DNA from: JBBRVW01 sp038246545
GTDB taxonomy: Bacteria; Actinomycetota; Actinomycetes; JACCUZ01
Length of the DNA stretch: 12,320 nucleotides
Direction: 5' to 3'
NCBI GenBank assembly: GCA_038246545.1
Contig: JBBRVW010000061.1
Coordinates: forward strand, 1 to 12,320
In this document: positions 6,441 through 12,320 of the stretch, in pieces
Position numbering within the stretch: position 1 is the stretch's first letter
Layout of the letters: each line of letters opens with the position of its first letter
Program-made: the position numbers and the translations under genes
The notes under the pieces: generated by a model
Told to the model about the DNA's origin: nothing
The model's database searches: none
The model's input: the letters and a program-made list of their open reading frames with translations, nothing else

Positions 6441-7268
6441 CCCCGGCGGGTCGGGCACCGCGTTGGGGACCGCGCCGCCGTAGCGGCGATCACGGCTGGC
6501 GTAGACCTCGATGGCCCGCCAGAGGTCCCGGCGGTCGAAGTCCGGCCACAAGGTGTCGAGGAACACCATCTCGGCGTACGCCGACTGCCACAGCAGGAAG
6601 TTCGAGAACCGCTGCTCCCCGGACGACCGCACGAACAGGTCGACGTCGGGGACATCGGGTTCGTCGAGGTGCCGGGCGATGGCCTTCTCGTCGACCTTCG
6701 ACGGGTCCAGCCGGCCGGCGGCCACCTCGCGCGCGAGCGCCTGGGCCGCGTCGGCGATCTCGGCCCGGCCGCCGTAGTTGACACAGAACTGCAGCGTCAG
6801 CACGTCGTTGTGCCGGGTGCGTTCCTCCGCTTCCTCGAGCTCGTCGATGACCGATCGCCAGAGTCGCTTGTGGCGGCCGGCCCACCGAACCCGCACGCCG
6901 ATCGCGTCCAGCTCGTCGCGGCGCCGGCGGATCACCTCGCGGTTGAACCCCATGAGGAAGCGCACCTCGTCCGGCGAGCGCTTCCAGTTCTCCGTCGAGA
7001 AGGCGTAGGCCGACAGGTGCCGCACGCCGATCTCGACCGCGCCGTGCACGACGTCGAGCAGCGCCGCCTCGCCGGCCTCGTGTCCTTGCGTGCGCGGCAA
7101 CCCGCGGGCCTTCGCCCACCGGCCGTTGCCGTCCATGACGATCGCGACGTGCGCCGGCACCAGGTCGGCGGGCAGCGCCGGCGGCCGCACACCCGAAGGG
7201 TGGGGCGTTGGCGGCACCGGCTCGCGCCGCTCACTGCGCCTGACTCGCGCCGTCCTCCTGGCCACCAC
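6438..7268 (-). CDS. uppS: Isoprenyl transferase (cis-prenyltransferase, undecaprenyl diphosphate synthase type)
   Basis: Condenses isopentenyl diphosphate onto an allylic diphosphate in cis to make the polyprenyl carrier for cell-wall precursors; cytosolic face of the membrane. 276 residues. Signature blocks: IVMDGNGRWAK (43-53, with the catalytic Asp46), a substrate-helix region RTQGHEAG (59-66), AYAFSTENWKR (87-97), CVNYGGRAEI (162-171) and DLFVRSSGEQRFSNFLLWQSAYAEMVF (210-236, the diphosphate-binding Arg and Ser/Glu region). An Arg- and Pro-rich N-terminal stretch of about 38 residues precedes the core and is variable in the family. GTG 7268 is taken as the start, but it has no clear Shine-Dalgarno sequence; a GTG at residue 18 is the alternative. 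The gap to the recO stop is 7 nt, so it is the last gene of a glycosyltransferase-recO-uppS unit. Chain length of the product (C50 or C55) cannot be read from sequence. Confidence 0.93.
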   Translation of the reverse strand: MVARRTARVRRSERREPVPPTPHPSGVRPPALPADLVPAHVAIVMDGNGRWAKARGLPRTQGHEAGEAALLDVVHGAVEIGVRHLSAYAFSTENWKRSPDEVRFLMGFNREVIRRRRDELDAIGVRVRWAGRHKRLWRSVIDELEEAEERTRHNDVLTLQFCVNYGGRAEIADAAQALAREVAAGRLDPSKVDEKAIARHLDEPDVPDVDLFVRSSGEQRFSNFLLWQSAYAEMVFLDTLWPDFDRRDLWRAIEVYASRDRRYGGAVPNAVPDPPG

Positions 7269-7275
7269 GCCGTAC

Positions 7276-8007
7276 CTAGGTGCGCTCGACGAGCGGCAGC
7301 GAGCGTAGGCCGCGCTCCAGGTGCCACTGCAGATACGCCGCCACCAGCCCGTTGCCCTCGCGGCGGAACCGCGGGTCGCTGGCGTCGGCGGTCGCCCAGT
7401 CGCCGCTGAGGAGCGCGGCGAGCAGGTCGAGGGTGTCCCGCGCCGGGCTGACCGACCCGGGCGACCGGCAGGACCCGCACACCGAGCCGCCGGCCTCGAC
7501 GTTGAAGAACGGGTGCGGCCCGGGCCGGGTGCAGCGCGCGCAGTCCTCGAACGACGGCGCGTAGCCGGCTACCGCGAGCGACCGCAGCAGGAACGCGTCG
7601 AGCACGAGACCCGGTGTGTGCGACGCGTCGGACAGGGTCCGCAAGGCGCCGACGAGCAGCAGGAACTGCTGGGTCTGCGGCTCCTTCTCCTCGGCCGTGA
7701 GCCGCTCGGCGGTCTCGAGCATCGCAGTGCCGGCCGTGTAGCGCGGGTAGTCGTCGACGATCCGATCGCCGTAGGACGAGAGGGTCTCGGCCTGCTGCAC
7801 GACGTCCAGGGACCTGCCTTCGTACAGCTGCAGGTCGACGTGGGTGAAGGGCTCCAGCCGCGCGCCGAACTTCGAGCGGGTCCGTCGCACGCCCTTGCCG
7901 ACCGCCCGGACCCGGCCGTGGCTGCGGGTCAGCAGGGTGATGATGCGGTCGGCCTCGCCGAGCTTCTGGGTGCGAAGCACGACACCCTCGTCCCGGTAGA
8001 GGTTCAC
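7276..8007 (-). CDS. recO: DNA repair protein RecO
   Basis: Recombination mediator of the RecFOR pathway: binds single-stranded DNA and SSB, anneals strands and helps load RecA. 243 residues, the normal length. N-terminal OB fold: YRDEGVVLRTQKLGEADRIITLLTRSHGRVRAVGKGVRR (about 4-42) with SKFGARLEPFTHVDLQLYEGRSLDVV (45-70). The C-terminal helical domain carries a zinc-finger-like set of Cys156, Cys159, Cys177 and Cys180 (CARC and CGSC), then FNVEAGGSVC. GTG 8007 is chosen because it overlaps the preceding glycosyltransferase stop as GTGA and starts the conserved strand; the frame stays open much further upstream within the glycosyltransferase gene. The recO-uppS pair near zur and glyS is a recurrent actinobacterial order. 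Confidence 0.94.
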   Translation of the reverse strand: MNLYRDEGVVLRTQKLGEADRIITLLTRSHGRVRAVGKGVRRTRSKFGARLEPFTHVDLQLYEGRSLDVVQQAETLSSYGDRIVDDYPRYTAGTAMLETAERLTAEEKEPQTQQFLLLVGALRTLSDASHTPGLVLDAFLLRSLAVAGYAPSFEDCARCTRPGPHPFFNVEAGGSVCGSCRSPGSVSPARDTLDLLAALLSGDWATADASDPRFRREGNGLVAAYLQWHLERGLRSLPLVERT

Positions 8008-9173
8008 AGCCCCATTGTGCGCGACGCGACCCCCTCCAGCAGCGACACCACTCCGCCGACTTCCGGGAGCTCTGCGACCTCGGCAGCGACGGCTCGTGCC
8101 CGCAGCGCGAATGGGGGATCCGCCAGCACCTGACCGAGCAAGGTCGGCAGGTCCCCTGCAGCCCCGGGCCCGCCGTGGGCCACGAGGCCGGCTCCGACCG
8201 CGGCCACCCGTGCGGCGTTGTGCATCTGGTCGGCGAACAGCGGCAGCAGCACCATCGGGACGCCGTGAGCGAGGGCGAGCATCGTGGTGCCGAGGCCGCC
8301 GTGCGCGACCATGGCCGCGGCGTGGGGCATGACATCGCGCTGGGGCCAGAACCGCTCCGCATGGACGTGGGAAGGCAGCTCTCCCAGCTCGGTCGGGTCG
8401 CCGGCGCCGGTGGTGAGCAGCACCCGCACCGGCAGATCGGCGAGCGCGGCCACCACCCGCTGGTAGAGCTCCGGGAACAGGCCCAGGCCGGCCGCGACGG
8501 TCCCGAAGGTGACGTAGACGAGCGGACCGTCCGCGCCGAGCCACCAGTCCGGCAAGTCGGCCGGAGGGCTGTCCCGGACAGGCTCGCGGAACCTCCCGGG
8601 TGCCGCCGTGCCGTCGGCGGCCGGCCCGTCGAGCGATGCCGGCACCAGGGTGACCCGCAGGGCGGCCCGCAGGCCGGCGAGCCCCGGCGCCGCACCAAGG
8701 GCCACCAGCGGCTCCTCCACGACCGCCGGCACGTCCATGAACGAGCTCGTGCCCGTGTTGACCTGCACGTGCGGGATCCCGAGGGACTCCGCCGCCAGGT
8801 AGGAGCCGAGCTCCGCCGTCTCGCGCAGCACGAGGTCGGGGCGCCAGCCGGTCATCGCTGTGATCAGACCCGGAAGCGCAGCACCGGCGTCCAGACGTGC
8901 GAAGACCTCGCGCAAGACGATCAGGTTGCCCGCCTCGATGTCCGCCAGGGAAGCCTCGTCGAGCGGGGGCAGGCTGGCGAAGACGGCCCCGCTCTGCTCC
9001 GACGGCGCGTCGGCGAACGGCAGGTGCGCGAACCCGGCGCCCTCGACCGCACCGGCGAAGCCGGCCGCGGCAGCGATCCGCACGTCGTGCCCGGCGTCCG
9101 CACAGGCTCGGGCGAACGGCACAAGTGGCTCGAAGTGGCCGGTGTTCGCCGTCGTCGCAACCAGGATTCGCAT
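8004..9173 (-). CDS. Glycosyltransferase, GT1/MGT type (macrolide-glycosyltransferase-like)
   Basis: A 389-residue GT-B-fold enzyme that transfers a nucleotide-activated sugar to a small acceptor. The N-domain starts MRILVATTANTGHFEPLVPFARACADAGHDVRIAAA, the acceptor-side pattern with a GHxxP-type segment (12-16). The C-domain has PLVYVTFGTV (217-226) and the donor-binding signature AHGGLGTTMLALAHGVPMVLLPLFADQMHNA (290-320) with His291 and the terminal Asp/Gln (315-316). This is close to enzymes glycosylating macrolides, flavonoids or other aglycones, but sugar and acceptor cannot be told. ATG 9173 is preceded by AGGGG about 5 nt upstream. Its stop overlaps the recO start (GTGA), so it is the first gene of a coupled unit with recO and uppS; no biosynthetic cluster surrounds it. 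Confidence 0.88.
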   Translation of the reverse strand: MRILVATTANTGHFEPLVPFARACADAGHDVRIAAAAGFAGAVEGAGFAHLPFADAPSEQSGAVFASLPPLDEASLADIEAGNLIVLREVFARLDAGAALPGLITAMTGWRPDLVLRETAELGSYLAAESLGIPHVQVNTGTSSFMDVPAVVEEPLVALGAAPGLAGLRAALRVTLVPASLDGPAADGTAAPGRFREPVRDSPPADLPDWWLGADGPLVYVTFGTVAAGLGLFPELYQRVVAALADLPVRVLLTTGAGDPTELGELPSHVHAERFWPQRDVMPHAAAMVAHGGLGTTMLALAHGVPMVLLPLFADQMHNAARVAAVGAGLVAHGGPGAAGDLPTLLGQVLADPPFALRARAVAAEVAELPEVGGVVSLLEGVASRTMGL

Positions 9174-9185
9174 GTCGACCCCTAC

Positions 9186-9203
9186 CCGGCCCGCACGGGC
9201 CGG
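9186..9203. repeat. Perfect 8-2-8 GC inverted repeat upstream of the glycosyltransferase
   Basis: CCGGCCCG (9186-9193) and CGGGCCGG (9196-9203) pair perfectly around CA, 12 bp before the glycosyltransferase ATG. A second perfect palindrome, CGCCGGCCGGCG, follows at 9219-9230. On the minus strand TATCGT (9209-9214) could be a -10 element, which would put the transcription start inside the repeat. It could be an operator or a 5' leader hairpin; base composition alone makes such palindromes less surprising here. Confidence 0.5.
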
Positions 9204-9272
9204 TGCCGACGATAGGGACGCCGGCCGGCGACCGCCAGAGGTTTCCCGGGCCGGGCTCTGCGATCGTGAGGC

Positions 9273-10508
9273 ATGACCGTGCACGCGATCGTGGGGGCCA
9301 CCCTTGCCGACGGCAGCGTTGTCGACGTCGTGGTCGAGGGCGAGCGGGTGGCGGAGGTCGGCCGGGGATCGGCCGAACGGGTCGACGAGCGACAGGACGC
9401 GGAGGGCGGGCTGCTGCTGCCGGCTTACCTCGACACGCACGTGCACCTGGACAAGGTGCTGATCCGGGACCAGCTGGCCGAGCACGACGGGACCCTGCGC
9501 GGGGCGATCGAGGCGATCCACGCGGCCAAGCGGGCCTACGACGTCGAGGACGTGCGGCGACGGGCCCGGTCGGTGATCGAGACGTCGGTGCTCACCGGCA
9601 CGACCCGGCTGCGCAGCCACGTCGACGTCGACACGATCGGCGGACTCGTGCCGCTGGAGGGCGTGCTCGCTGCGGCCAGGGACTGCGCCGACATCGCTGA
9701 GGTGCAGGTCATCGCCTTTCCACAGGAAGGCATCCTGCGCGACCCCGGTGCCGCCGAGCTCATGGTCGAGGCGATGGAGCGCGGGGCGACGGTCGTGGGT
9801 GGCATGCCGCACTGGGAGTCCACGGAGTCCCACCAGCGTGAGCACGTGGAGTTCTGCTTCGAGCTGGCGGCACGCTACGACGCCGATGTCGACATGCACG
9901 TCGACGAGACCGACGACGGCTCGGTCCGGACTCTCGCGATGGTGGTCGAGGAGACCGAGCGGCGGGCGTGGCAGGGCCGGGTCACGGTCGGCCACGTCTG
10001 CGCACTCGCCGCCGCCGACGACGACTACGCCGATGCCGTGATCGCCGGCTGCGCCCGGGCCGGCATCACCGTGGTGTCCAACCCGGTCACCAACCTCGTG
10101 CTCCAGGGCCGTGGCGACCGCGGCCTGGTGCGGCGCGGCACGACGCGGGTCCGCGAGCTGATGGCGGCCGGTGTCCCGGTGGCGTTCGGTCAGGACTGCG
10201 TGCAGGACGGTTTCTACCCCTTCGGGCGCGGCGACCTGCTCGAGGTGGCCCTCGTGTCGGCGCACGCGGCCCACCTCACGACGGTCGAGGAGCAGCACGC
10301 GGTGCTGGCCGCCGTGACGACCGTGCCGGCCGCCGCCTGGCGGCTCGGCACGGCGTACGGCGTCACCCCAGGGGCCCGCGCCGACCTCCAGCTCTACGCC
10401 GCGTCCTCCTGGCCGGAGGTGCTCCGGCGGCAGGACCCGCCGCGGCACGTCTGGTTCCGCGGCCGGGAGGTCGCCCGTACCCGGGTCCACCGCGAGCTGC
10501 TGCGCTGA
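9273..10508 (+). CDS. Amidohydrolase-superfamily deaminase, cytosine-deaminase-like
   Basis: A metal-dependent TIM-barrel hydrolase of 411 residues, near the usual CodA length. Ligand and catalytic positions can be lined up with E. coli cytosine deaminase from memory: HVHLD (56-60, metal His56/His58), RSHVDVD (114-120), FPQEG (149-153, substrate Gln151), MPHWE (178-182), DMHVDETDD (207-215, metal His209, catalytic Glu212), VGH (239-241, His241) and GQDCVQDGFYPFG (306-318, metal Asp308). The residue after Asp308 is Cys309, where CodA has Asp314, a substrate-pocket residue, so the true substrate may not be cytosine. Other candidates are related cyclic amidines or amides (creatinine-like, triazines, modified bases). 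ATG 9273 is the first start of the frame and the protein begins with the expected beta-sandwich strand; GAGG just before it is a very close, weak ribosome site. Stands alone, divergent from the glycosyltransferase, convergent with the next gene. Confidence 0.82.
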   Translation: MTVHAIVGATLADGSVVDVVVEGERVAEVGRGSAERVDERQDAEGGLLLPAYLDTHVHLDKVLIRDQLAEHDGTLRGAIEAIHAAKRAYDVEDVRRRARSVIETSVLTGTTRLRSHVDVDTIGGLVPLEGVLAAARDCADIAEVQVIAFPQEGILRDPGAAELMVEAMERGATVVGGMPHWESTESHQREHVEFCFELAARYDADVDMHVDETDDGSVRTLAMVVEETERRAWQGRVTVGHVCALAAADDDYADAVIAGCARAGITVVSNPVTNLVLQGRGDRGLVRRGTTRVRELMAAGVPVAFGQDCVQDGFYPFGRGDLLEVALVSAHAAHLTTVEEQHAVLAAVTTVPAAAWRLGTAYGVTPGARADLQLYAASSWPEVLRRQDPPRHVWFRGREVARTRVHRELLR

Positions 10509-10558
10509 GCAGCGGCGGTCGACCCGGGCCAGGGCATGCGGACCGGTGCATTGTGGCG

Positions 10559-11143
10559 TCAGCCGCGTGCGACCCAGGGGGTGAAGGTCTTCGGCGTCCC
10601 CAGCCAGTCGACCTCGGCCGGGCGGGCGGTGCCACCCTCGGGGAGCAGCTCGGCTCCGGTCTTGACCTCGACGCGCACGGCGGCCGGGCTGCCGAGGACG
10701 ACCTGGTCGATGCTGATCCGGGCGACGTCCTTCACGTAGTCGACCCGCATCATGTACGAGCCACCGTGCAGCGGCACCTGCCGATTGTTCTTCACCTGGA
10801 AGCCGTCGGCCTCGAGCAGTGCGTAGTCGGAGCCCTCGAACGTGCCGCCGGTGAAGACGTACTCCGGACCCTTGCGGGAGCGGTCGGTGTCGAGGAAGAC
10901 GGACAGGCTGCTTCCGCTGCGGAACGAAGGGACCAGATCGCGGTGCACGACGGCGATCCGGAGCGTGTCCTCGCCGTTGAGGACGCGGACCTTGCGGATT
11001 TCGGCGCCCTGCGACATGTCGCCGCGGGCGTCGTTCAAGATGGACGATGCGGCCATGGCCGGCCCGGCGAGCGCGGTGACGCTCAGGGCGGACACCGCGG
11101 CGGCCCCCGCCACCGTCCGTGCCGCGGAGGCGAAGGTGTTCAA
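10559..11143 (-). CDS. Secreted protein of unknown function
   Basis: 194 residues. A signal peptide is clear: Arg9, hydrophobic stretch 11-28, and AMA before ASS, giving cleavage near residue 31. The mature part is beta-rich and soluble, with ILNDARGDMSQGAEIRKVRVLNGEDTLRIAVVHRDL then a segment SGSSLSVFLDTDRSRKGPEYVF and EGSDYALLEADGFQV, and no Cys. The alternating strands with an FLDTD...GPEYV segment recall exported beta-sandwich proteins common in actinomycetes, but I do not recognise a named family and give no function. The start is taken as TTG 11143 because it leaves a complete signal peptide with AGAGAAGT just upstream; no ATG or GTG is nearby in frame before the hydrophobic core. Convergent with the deaminase and divergent from the GNAT gene. 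Confidence 0.75.
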   Translation of the reverse strand: MNTFASAARTVAGAAAVSALSVTALAGPAMAASSILNDARGDMSQGAEIRKVRVLNGEDTLRIAVVHRDLVPSFRSGSSLSVFLDTDRSRKGPEYVFTGGTFEGSDYALLEADGFQVKNNRQVPLHGGSYMMRVDYVKDVARISIDQVVLGSPAAVRVEVKTGAELLPEGGTARPAEVDWLGTPKTFTPWVARG

Positions 11144-11163
11144 CGTGACTTCTCTGTCTGGTG

Positions 11164-11180
11164 CGCCTCACCCTGAGGCG
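11164..11180. repeat. 7-bp-stem hairpin in the leader of the secreted-protein gene
   Basis: CGCCTCA (11164-11170) and TGAGGCG (11174-11180) pair perfectly around CCC, about 20 bp upstream of the TTG start. It could be an operator or a leader RNA hairpin; no protein or ligand is suggested by the sequence. Confidence 0.4.
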
Positions 11181-11236
11181 TCAGAAAGGAGGACCCGCGG
11201 CGGAGGACGGCGGTTGCACCGGCCGGAGTGACCTGC

Positions 11237-11265
11237 CTCACACGACGGTCCCCGAGTGCCAGGAT
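11237..11265 (+). promoter_or_regulatory. Candidate leaderless promoter of the GNAT gene
   Basis: CTCACA (11237-11242), a 17-nt spacer and TGC-CAGGAT (11257-11265) resemble -35 and extended -10 elements. GTG 11272 starts 6 nt after the -10, compatible with a leaderless message. AGGA (11261-11264) could alternatively serve as a ribosome site if transcription starts further upstream. Confidence 0.4.
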
Positions 11266-11271
11266 GCGGCG

Positions 11272-12087
11272 GTGGGCGACAACGTGCTGGACCGACTGGA
11301 GTCCTACTACGACCTCGTGCCCCGACGCTTCGCGCGCACCGAGGAGAGCGGTCCTTTCACCCTCTTCCTGGGCGAGCCGGGCGGGTGGACCTACTACGCC
11401 CGACCCCGGCTCGGCGGCGGCGGCACCTTCGCTGCGGACGACGTGGTGGCCGCCGCGGAACGGCTCGCGGAGCTGGGCTTGCCGCAGCAGGTCGAGTGGG
11501 TGCACGAGACGACCCCGGCCCTGCTGGCCGCGGTGCGGGCGGCCGGCCGGTTCGAGCTCGACGAGCTGCCGCTGCTCGCGCTCGACGGCGACCTCAGCGT
11601 CACCTCTCCCCCGCTCCCCCGCGGCGTCACGGTCCGGCTGCTCGGTCCCGACGACGCCGACGCCGTCGCGGCCGCCCGCGCCGTGAGCGAGGTGGGCTTC
11701 GCCGCGGAGGGCACCGCACGCGGCGACGCCGGGCCCGCCGAACGTGACGCCAGGACCGGACCCGCGCAGCAGCGGGTCCTCGACCTGCTGGCCGAGGGCG
11801 CGGTGCGCATCGCGGTGGCAGAGCACGACGCGCTCGGCCAGCTGGCCACCGGCCGCACGATTCCGCTCGGCGGTGTCACCGAGGTGATGGGCGTCGCGAC
11901 CCTGCCGTCGGCGCGACGGCAGGGTCTCGGCGCGGCGGTCACCGCTGCCCTGGTCGACGACGCCCGCGGGCTCGGGCTCAGCACGGTGTTCCTCACCGCG
12001 TCGTCGCCCGAGGTCGCACGGATCTACACCGGCATCGGGTTCCGCCCGGTCGGCACCGGCTGGGTGGCGGAGCTGCCGCGCGACTGA
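11272..12087 (+). CDS. GNAT-family N-acetyltransferase
   Basis: 271 residues with a C-terminal GNAT domain that should transfer an acyl group from acyl-CoA to an amine. The N-terminal part (1-105), beginning MGDNVLDRLESYYDLVPRRF, looks like a degenerate first half, as in actinobacterial proteins with a leading non-catalytic segment. The catalytic half starts near VTVRLLGPDDADAVAAA (119-135); the acetyl-CoA loop is VATLPSARRQGLGAAVTAALV (208-228, Q/R-x-x-G-x-G/A pattern) and the closing strand is SPEVARIYTGIGFRPVG (245-261). The substrate is unknown. GTG 11272 is chosen over an upstream in-frame start at 11161 because residues before it are low-complexity and unlike the family, and a promoter or ribosome-site pattern fits. 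Divergent from the secreted-protein gene. Confidence 0.87.
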   Translation: MGDNVLDRLESYYDLVPRRFARTEESGPFTLFLGEPGGWTYYARPRLGGGGTFAADDVVAAAERLAELGLPQQVEWVHETTPALLAAVRAAGRFELDELPLLALDGDLSVTSPPLPRGVTVRLLGPDDADAVAAARAVSEVGFAAEGTARGDAGPAERDARTGPAQQRVLDLLAEGAVRIAVAEHDALGQLATGRTIPLGGVTEVMGVATLPSARRQGLGAAVTAALVDDARGLGLSTVFLTASSPEVARIYTGIGFRPVGTGWVAELPRD

Positions 12088-12320
12088 GCCGGGGACGCCG
12101 CCGTCGAGCCCTCGGTCAGAGCCGCTGCAGACGAAGCAGCCGCCGTTGCTGGGTCGCCGCCCAGCGGGCACCGCACCCGCCGTCGTACGCCGGGCTCAGA
12201 GCGGCTGTAGACAGGCGGGCGTCGGGGACGCGCGCTCACCGTCGGCCGCTGCCGGCCCCTCGACTCGTTCCCGACCTGCAGCTGTGCACAGGCCGGAATC
12301 CCTTGCACAGCAACGCTTCC
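12088..12320. other. Non-coding right end: imperfect direct repeat and a possible terminator
   Basis: No convincing gene is seen. TCAGAGCCGCTGCAGAC (12116-12132) recurs as TCAGAGCGGCTGTAGAC (12196-12212) with two mismatches. GCTGGG (12148-12153) and CCCAGC (12160-12165) form a 6-bp stem about 60 nt after the GNAT stop, a weak terminator candidate without a U-tract. CTGTGCACAG (12282-12291) is a short palindrome near the edge. Confidence 0.4.

Noticed and set aside
5248..6483. 411-codon plus-strand frame over zur and the GDPD gene
   Set aside because: Out of frame with two well-supported genes; Arg/Pro-rich translation with no motif.
9174..11171. 666-residue upstream extension of the glycosyltransferase frame
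   Set aside because: It lies antisense to the deaminase and out of frame over the secreted-protein gene; the GT-B N-terminus begins at ATG 9173 with a ribosome site.
12282..12313. CTGTGCACAG and TTGCACAGCAA as possible DnaA boxes or an origin
   Set aside because: They do not match the TTGTCCACA-type box, there is no cluster, and no dnaA or dnaN gene is near.
1..12320. tRNA genes, CRISPR arrays, insertion sequences or prophage parts
   Set aside because: No cloverleaf-like segment, regularly spaced repeat, transposase motif or phage gene was seen on either strand.

Overview
The window is high-GC DNA whose gene content and order point to an actinomycete. It carries a HelR-type RNA polymerase ATPase behind a rifamycin-associated element, an alpha2 glycyl-tRNA synthetase, a recO-uppS block close to a Zur/Fur gene and to glyS, many GTG starts, and several genes whose start codon sits 6-7 nt after a -10-like hexamer (leaderless style). 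I cannot name the genus. A tail at position 1 that resembles DUF222/HNH proteins of high-GC actinomycetes fits this picture only weakly.

Layout: (1) 1-136 is the C-terminal tail of a plus-strand gene cut by the window edge. (2) 240-2411, minus strand, is helR; its upstream region (2412-2661) holds a perfect 19-bp inverted repeat (2538-2556) matching the rifamycin-associated element and a 10-bp-stem hairpin (2580-2603). (3) 2662-4403, minus strand, is a two-gene unit: a small ABM-like monooxygenase gene followed by glyS. (4) 4404-4464 is a 61-bp divergent promoter region with a Zur-like inverted repeat. (5) 4465-5561, plus strand, is a ZIP metal transporter overlapping a Zur/Fur-family regulator, followed by a secreted glycerophosphodiester phosphodiesterase (5615-6433). 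(6) 6438-9173, minus strand, is a tightly packed unit read as glycosyltransferase, recO, uppS. (7) 9273-10508, plus strand, is a cytosine-deaminase-like amidohydrolase, divergent from the glycosyltransferase across a region rich in GC palindromes. (8) 10559-11143, minus strand, is a secreted protein of unknown function, divergent from (9) a GNAT acetyltransferase (11272-12087). (10) 12088-12320 is non-coding as far as I can see, with an imperfect 17-bp direct repeat.

Two modules read as functional systems. The first is inducible rifamycin tolerance: the element upstream of helR plus an RNA polymerase-protecting ATPase. The second is zinc homeostasis: a ZIP importer translationally coupled to its likely repressor, with a Zur-like operator placed so that it could also control the divergent monooxygenase-glyS unit. 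The remainder is housekeeping (undecaprenyl diphosphate synthesis, RecO repair, Gly-tRNA charging) and accessory metabolism (glycosyl transfer, amidohydrolase, secreted phosphodiesterase). I see no CRISPR array, insertion sequence, prophage, rRNA or tRNA. The least explained signals are the symmetric element-plus-hairpin arrangement between helR and glyS and the shared zinc operator.
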